64,000 nt of DNA from JAMHWD01 sp035911135 (GTDB lineage Bacteria > Pseudomonadota > Alphaproteobacteria > Micavibrionales > Micavibrionaceae): assembly GCA_035911135.1 (NCBI GenBank), contig JAMHWD010000018.1:62001-126000 (forward strand), written 5' to 3'. The translations under genes and the position numbers were made by a program. The notes beneath the pieces are model-generated. The model made no database searches and was not told the DNA's origin. It saw nothing but the letters and a program-made list of their open reading frames with translations. Positions 62,339-64,000 of this stretch are shown here, one piece after another; position 1 is the first letter of the stretch, and each line of letters begins with the position of its first letter.

Positions 62339-63415
62339 TTAATTCAACTTCTTGCGCTGCTTGAATACGAAGGAAATGACCTCCGCCACCGCCTTGTAAT
62401 GCTCCGGCGGGATGGTCTCATCCAGATCCACAGTGGCATAAAGGGCGCGGGCCAATGGTGGATTTTCAAAAACGACAATGTCATGTTCCTTGGCCAATTC
62501 ACGGATACGAAGCGCCACATCATCAATCCCCTTGGCGATACAAACGGGCGCTTCCATTTCTTCGGGCTTGTATTTCAGGGCGATCGAATAATGGGTCGGG
62601 TTGGTGATAACCACATCGGCCTGGGGCACGCTTTGCATCATGCGCTGGCGCGCCTTTTCCGCGCGAAGCTGGCGCAGCTTGGATTTGATCATCGGATCGC
62701 CTTCAGTCTGCTTGTACTCGTCCTTGACCTCCTGCTTGGTCATCCGCATCTTGGAATGATGCTCGCGCCGCTGATACACCAGATCAATCATCGCCAGAAT
62801 AAACAGCGCCACCAAAACGCCCGTCATCAGCTTGATAGTCAGGGATAATATCTCCTCCACCAGCCTTTGAATGGGCAGGTTGATCAGATGCTCCAGCTGG
62901 CCGAAATAGGGCATCAGGATAATCGTACCGACCAGACCGATCAGGGCGATTTTCAAAATCCCCTTGGCAAATTCCATTAAAGCGCGTTTTGAAAAAAGCC
63001 GGCCGAAGCCTTTGACAATAGATATTTTTCCGGCATCGAACTTGATAACCTCTGGCGAGAATAACGGCCCCACCTGCGCCAGCGGCCCGATAATCGCCGC
63101 TAACATCAAAAGAATAAAAGGCCCCATCATCAACAGCAACATATCCTTGGCCAGCTCGCCCAAAGTCAGGCGCATACCGCCCGGCGTTCCCTCGCCCATA
63201 TAAGATTGCTCGATGTAGAATTTCAGGATCTTTGTAGTCTCGGAAAAGAAATACGGCATCAGGGCGGCGATCATGATCGTGCCGGCGAACAACATGATCC
63301 AGTTGTTCACCTCGCGCGAGAGGGCAATATTACCTTTCTTTCGCGCCTCCTCCAGCTTCTTCGAGGTGGGTTCCTCGGTTTTCTGGGCATCATCGGGCTG
63401 TTCGCCTTCGGCCAT
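62339..63415 (-). CDS. flhB: Flagellar export apparatus protein FlhB
   Basis: 358 residues. Four membrane helices (about 37-55, 92-115, 150-170 and 190-212), a linker, and the cytosolic FlhBC domain with the autocleavage site N272-PTH. It switches export specificity of the flagellar type III secretion system. The basic N-terminal segment KLEEARKKGNIALSRE is typical. Its terminal helix ends QRKKLN. No other flagellar gene lies to its left; upstream (to the right) is an unknown gene and the window edge. Confidence 0.96.
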   Translation of the reverse strand: MAEGEQPDDAQKTEEPTSKKLEEARKKGNIALSREVNNWIMLFAGTIMIAALMPYFFSETTKILKFYIEQSYMGEGTPGGMRLTLGELAKDMLLLMMGPFILLMLAAIIGPLAQVGPLFSPEVIKFDAGKISIVKGFGRLFSKRALMEFAKGILKIALIGLVGTIILMPYFGQLEHLINLPIQRLVEEILSLTIKLMTGVLVALFILAMIDLVYQRREHHSKMRMTKQEVKDEYKQTEGDPMIKSKLRQLRAEKARQRMMQSVPQADVVITNPTHYSIALKYKPEEMEAPVCIAKGIDDVALRIRELAKEHDIVVFENPPLARALYATVDLDETIPPEHYKAVAEVISFVFKQRKKLN

Positions 63416-63501
63416 GAATAATCACTTTTTATATTGGATCAGGAGAGATTACCCCATTATATCACCACAGGGCGGCCTTCGTAAAAAGTCCTTGCGCGGA
63501 G

Positions 63502-64000
63502 TTATCTCCAGCTTGTTGGATCGGGCTGGCTAAACCGGGGGGGCTTGCCGGGTATGTCCTGCACATAATCGGGCAAAAAGTAATTTTTAACCTTCTCCAT
63601 GAACAAGGAAACCAGACTGGGCTGAGCCGGGCAAAATCCCGGATAGCCCTGACGCATTTTATCAAGATAAGCCTGAAATCTGGGGCATTGCTCCAGCGGG
63701 CTGGCCGGCGGCGTGATAATATTTATATAACGCGATCCCTCATTCTTAAAAAGATGATCCCCGACATTAATCCGCAGCCATTCAAACTCGGACATATCCT
63801 CATGCGCGCCCGTAATGATCATTGCGCCGTTGCCTCCCGCCTTGTAGCTGTAATAGCTGACCAGCTCCGATATCTGCTCCGATCCGAATAAATACCGCCA
63901 GCCACTGGCGAACATAAAACGCCGCATCATGCCGCCAGATGGCATATCGAATGTCACCGGAACATATGTGGCCTCGGCGCGGCAGACCTCGCGGGAAAAC
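63502..64000 (-). CDS. Unknown protein, 5' end outside the window
   Basis: At least 165 residues; the frame is open to the right edge (beginning FSREVCRAEATYVPVTFDMP), so the start lies outside and an apparent GTG start at 63957 is internal. The visible part has FMFASGWRYLFGSEQISELVSYYS-type hydrophobic-aromatic stretches and a Pro-rich C-terminus (DIPGKPPRFSQPDP). I recognise no domain. It runs toward flhB with an 86-bp gap. Exported location is possible but cannot be judged without the N-terminus. Confidence 0.6.
   Translation of the reverse strand, partial: FSREVCRAEATYVPVTFDMPSGGMMRRFMFASGWRYLFGSEQISELVSYYSYKAGGNGAMIITGAHEDMSEFEWLRINVGDHLFKNEGSRYINIITPPASPLEQCPRFQAYLDKMRQGYPGFCPAQPSLVSLFMEKVKNYFLPDYVQDIPGKPPRFSQPDPTSWR

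Overview
The window reads as chromosomal DNA of an alphaproteobacterium. Supporting signs are a class I lysyl-tRNA synthetase, a CckA-type hybrid histidine kinase, a GTTC-N7-GTTC SOS box in front of recA, the yajC-secD-secF-Mth938 cluster, a MoxR/DUF58/DUF4159 operon next to DUF1285, and flhB. Base composition is moderately GC-rich. A Micavibrio-like or Rhodospirillales-related lineage is a guess from gene content, not a demonstrated assignment. No phage, insertion sequence, CRISPR array or rRNA operon is present. Gene density is very high and many neighbouring genes overlap at their stops or starts.

Layout. 1-13.5 kb: map (cut by the window edge), radC, a lipoprotein L,D-transpeptidase, purB, an exported protein, an iron-storage group (bfr and bfd, each preceded by a Fur-type 7-1-7 box), a thioredoxin-like protein, a periplasmic cyclophilin, a LOG-family protein, pabC-pabA, a PepSY protein, and a zeta-kinase/small-protein pair. 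13.5-26 kb: uvrB with a fossil duplicate of its own 5' end, a histone H1-like protein, lysK, a nitroreductase pair, an MscS channel, a DinG-family helicase, pabB and cca. 26.5-34 kb: DUF1285, then MoxR-DUF58-DUF4159 and a membrane protein, then an N-formylglutamate amidohydrolase. 34.7-46 kb: lipB, two adjacent genes sharing a three-copy uncharacterised domain, tRNA-Leu(GAG), a malic enzyme-PTA fusion, yajC-secDF-Mth938, a CHAP-type cell-wall hydrolase, sodB and a squalene/phytoene synthase-like gene. 46-64 kb: mgtE, a lipoprotein, a response regulator/hybrid kinase operon, slt, dapA-smpB, recA, an EamA transporter, cckA, queF-queE-queD-queC, flhB, and a 5'-truncated unknown gene.

Functional groupings. 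All three pab genes for p-aminobenzoate are present but split over two loci. The preQ1 genes queC-D-E-F form one leftward group between flhB and cckA. Iron storage and release (bfr, bfd) appear to be co-controlled by Fur-type sites. DNA repair (uvrB, recA, radC, dinG-like) is well represented, but only recA shows a clear SOS box.

The most interesting unexplained items are: the repeated domain at 35.4-37.0 kb; the zeta-kinase cassette with an unknown AT-rich gene downstream of uvrB; the uvrB N-terminal fossil; the triple-hairpin repeat read in frame into a lipoprotein gene; and a 157-bp MITE-like element.
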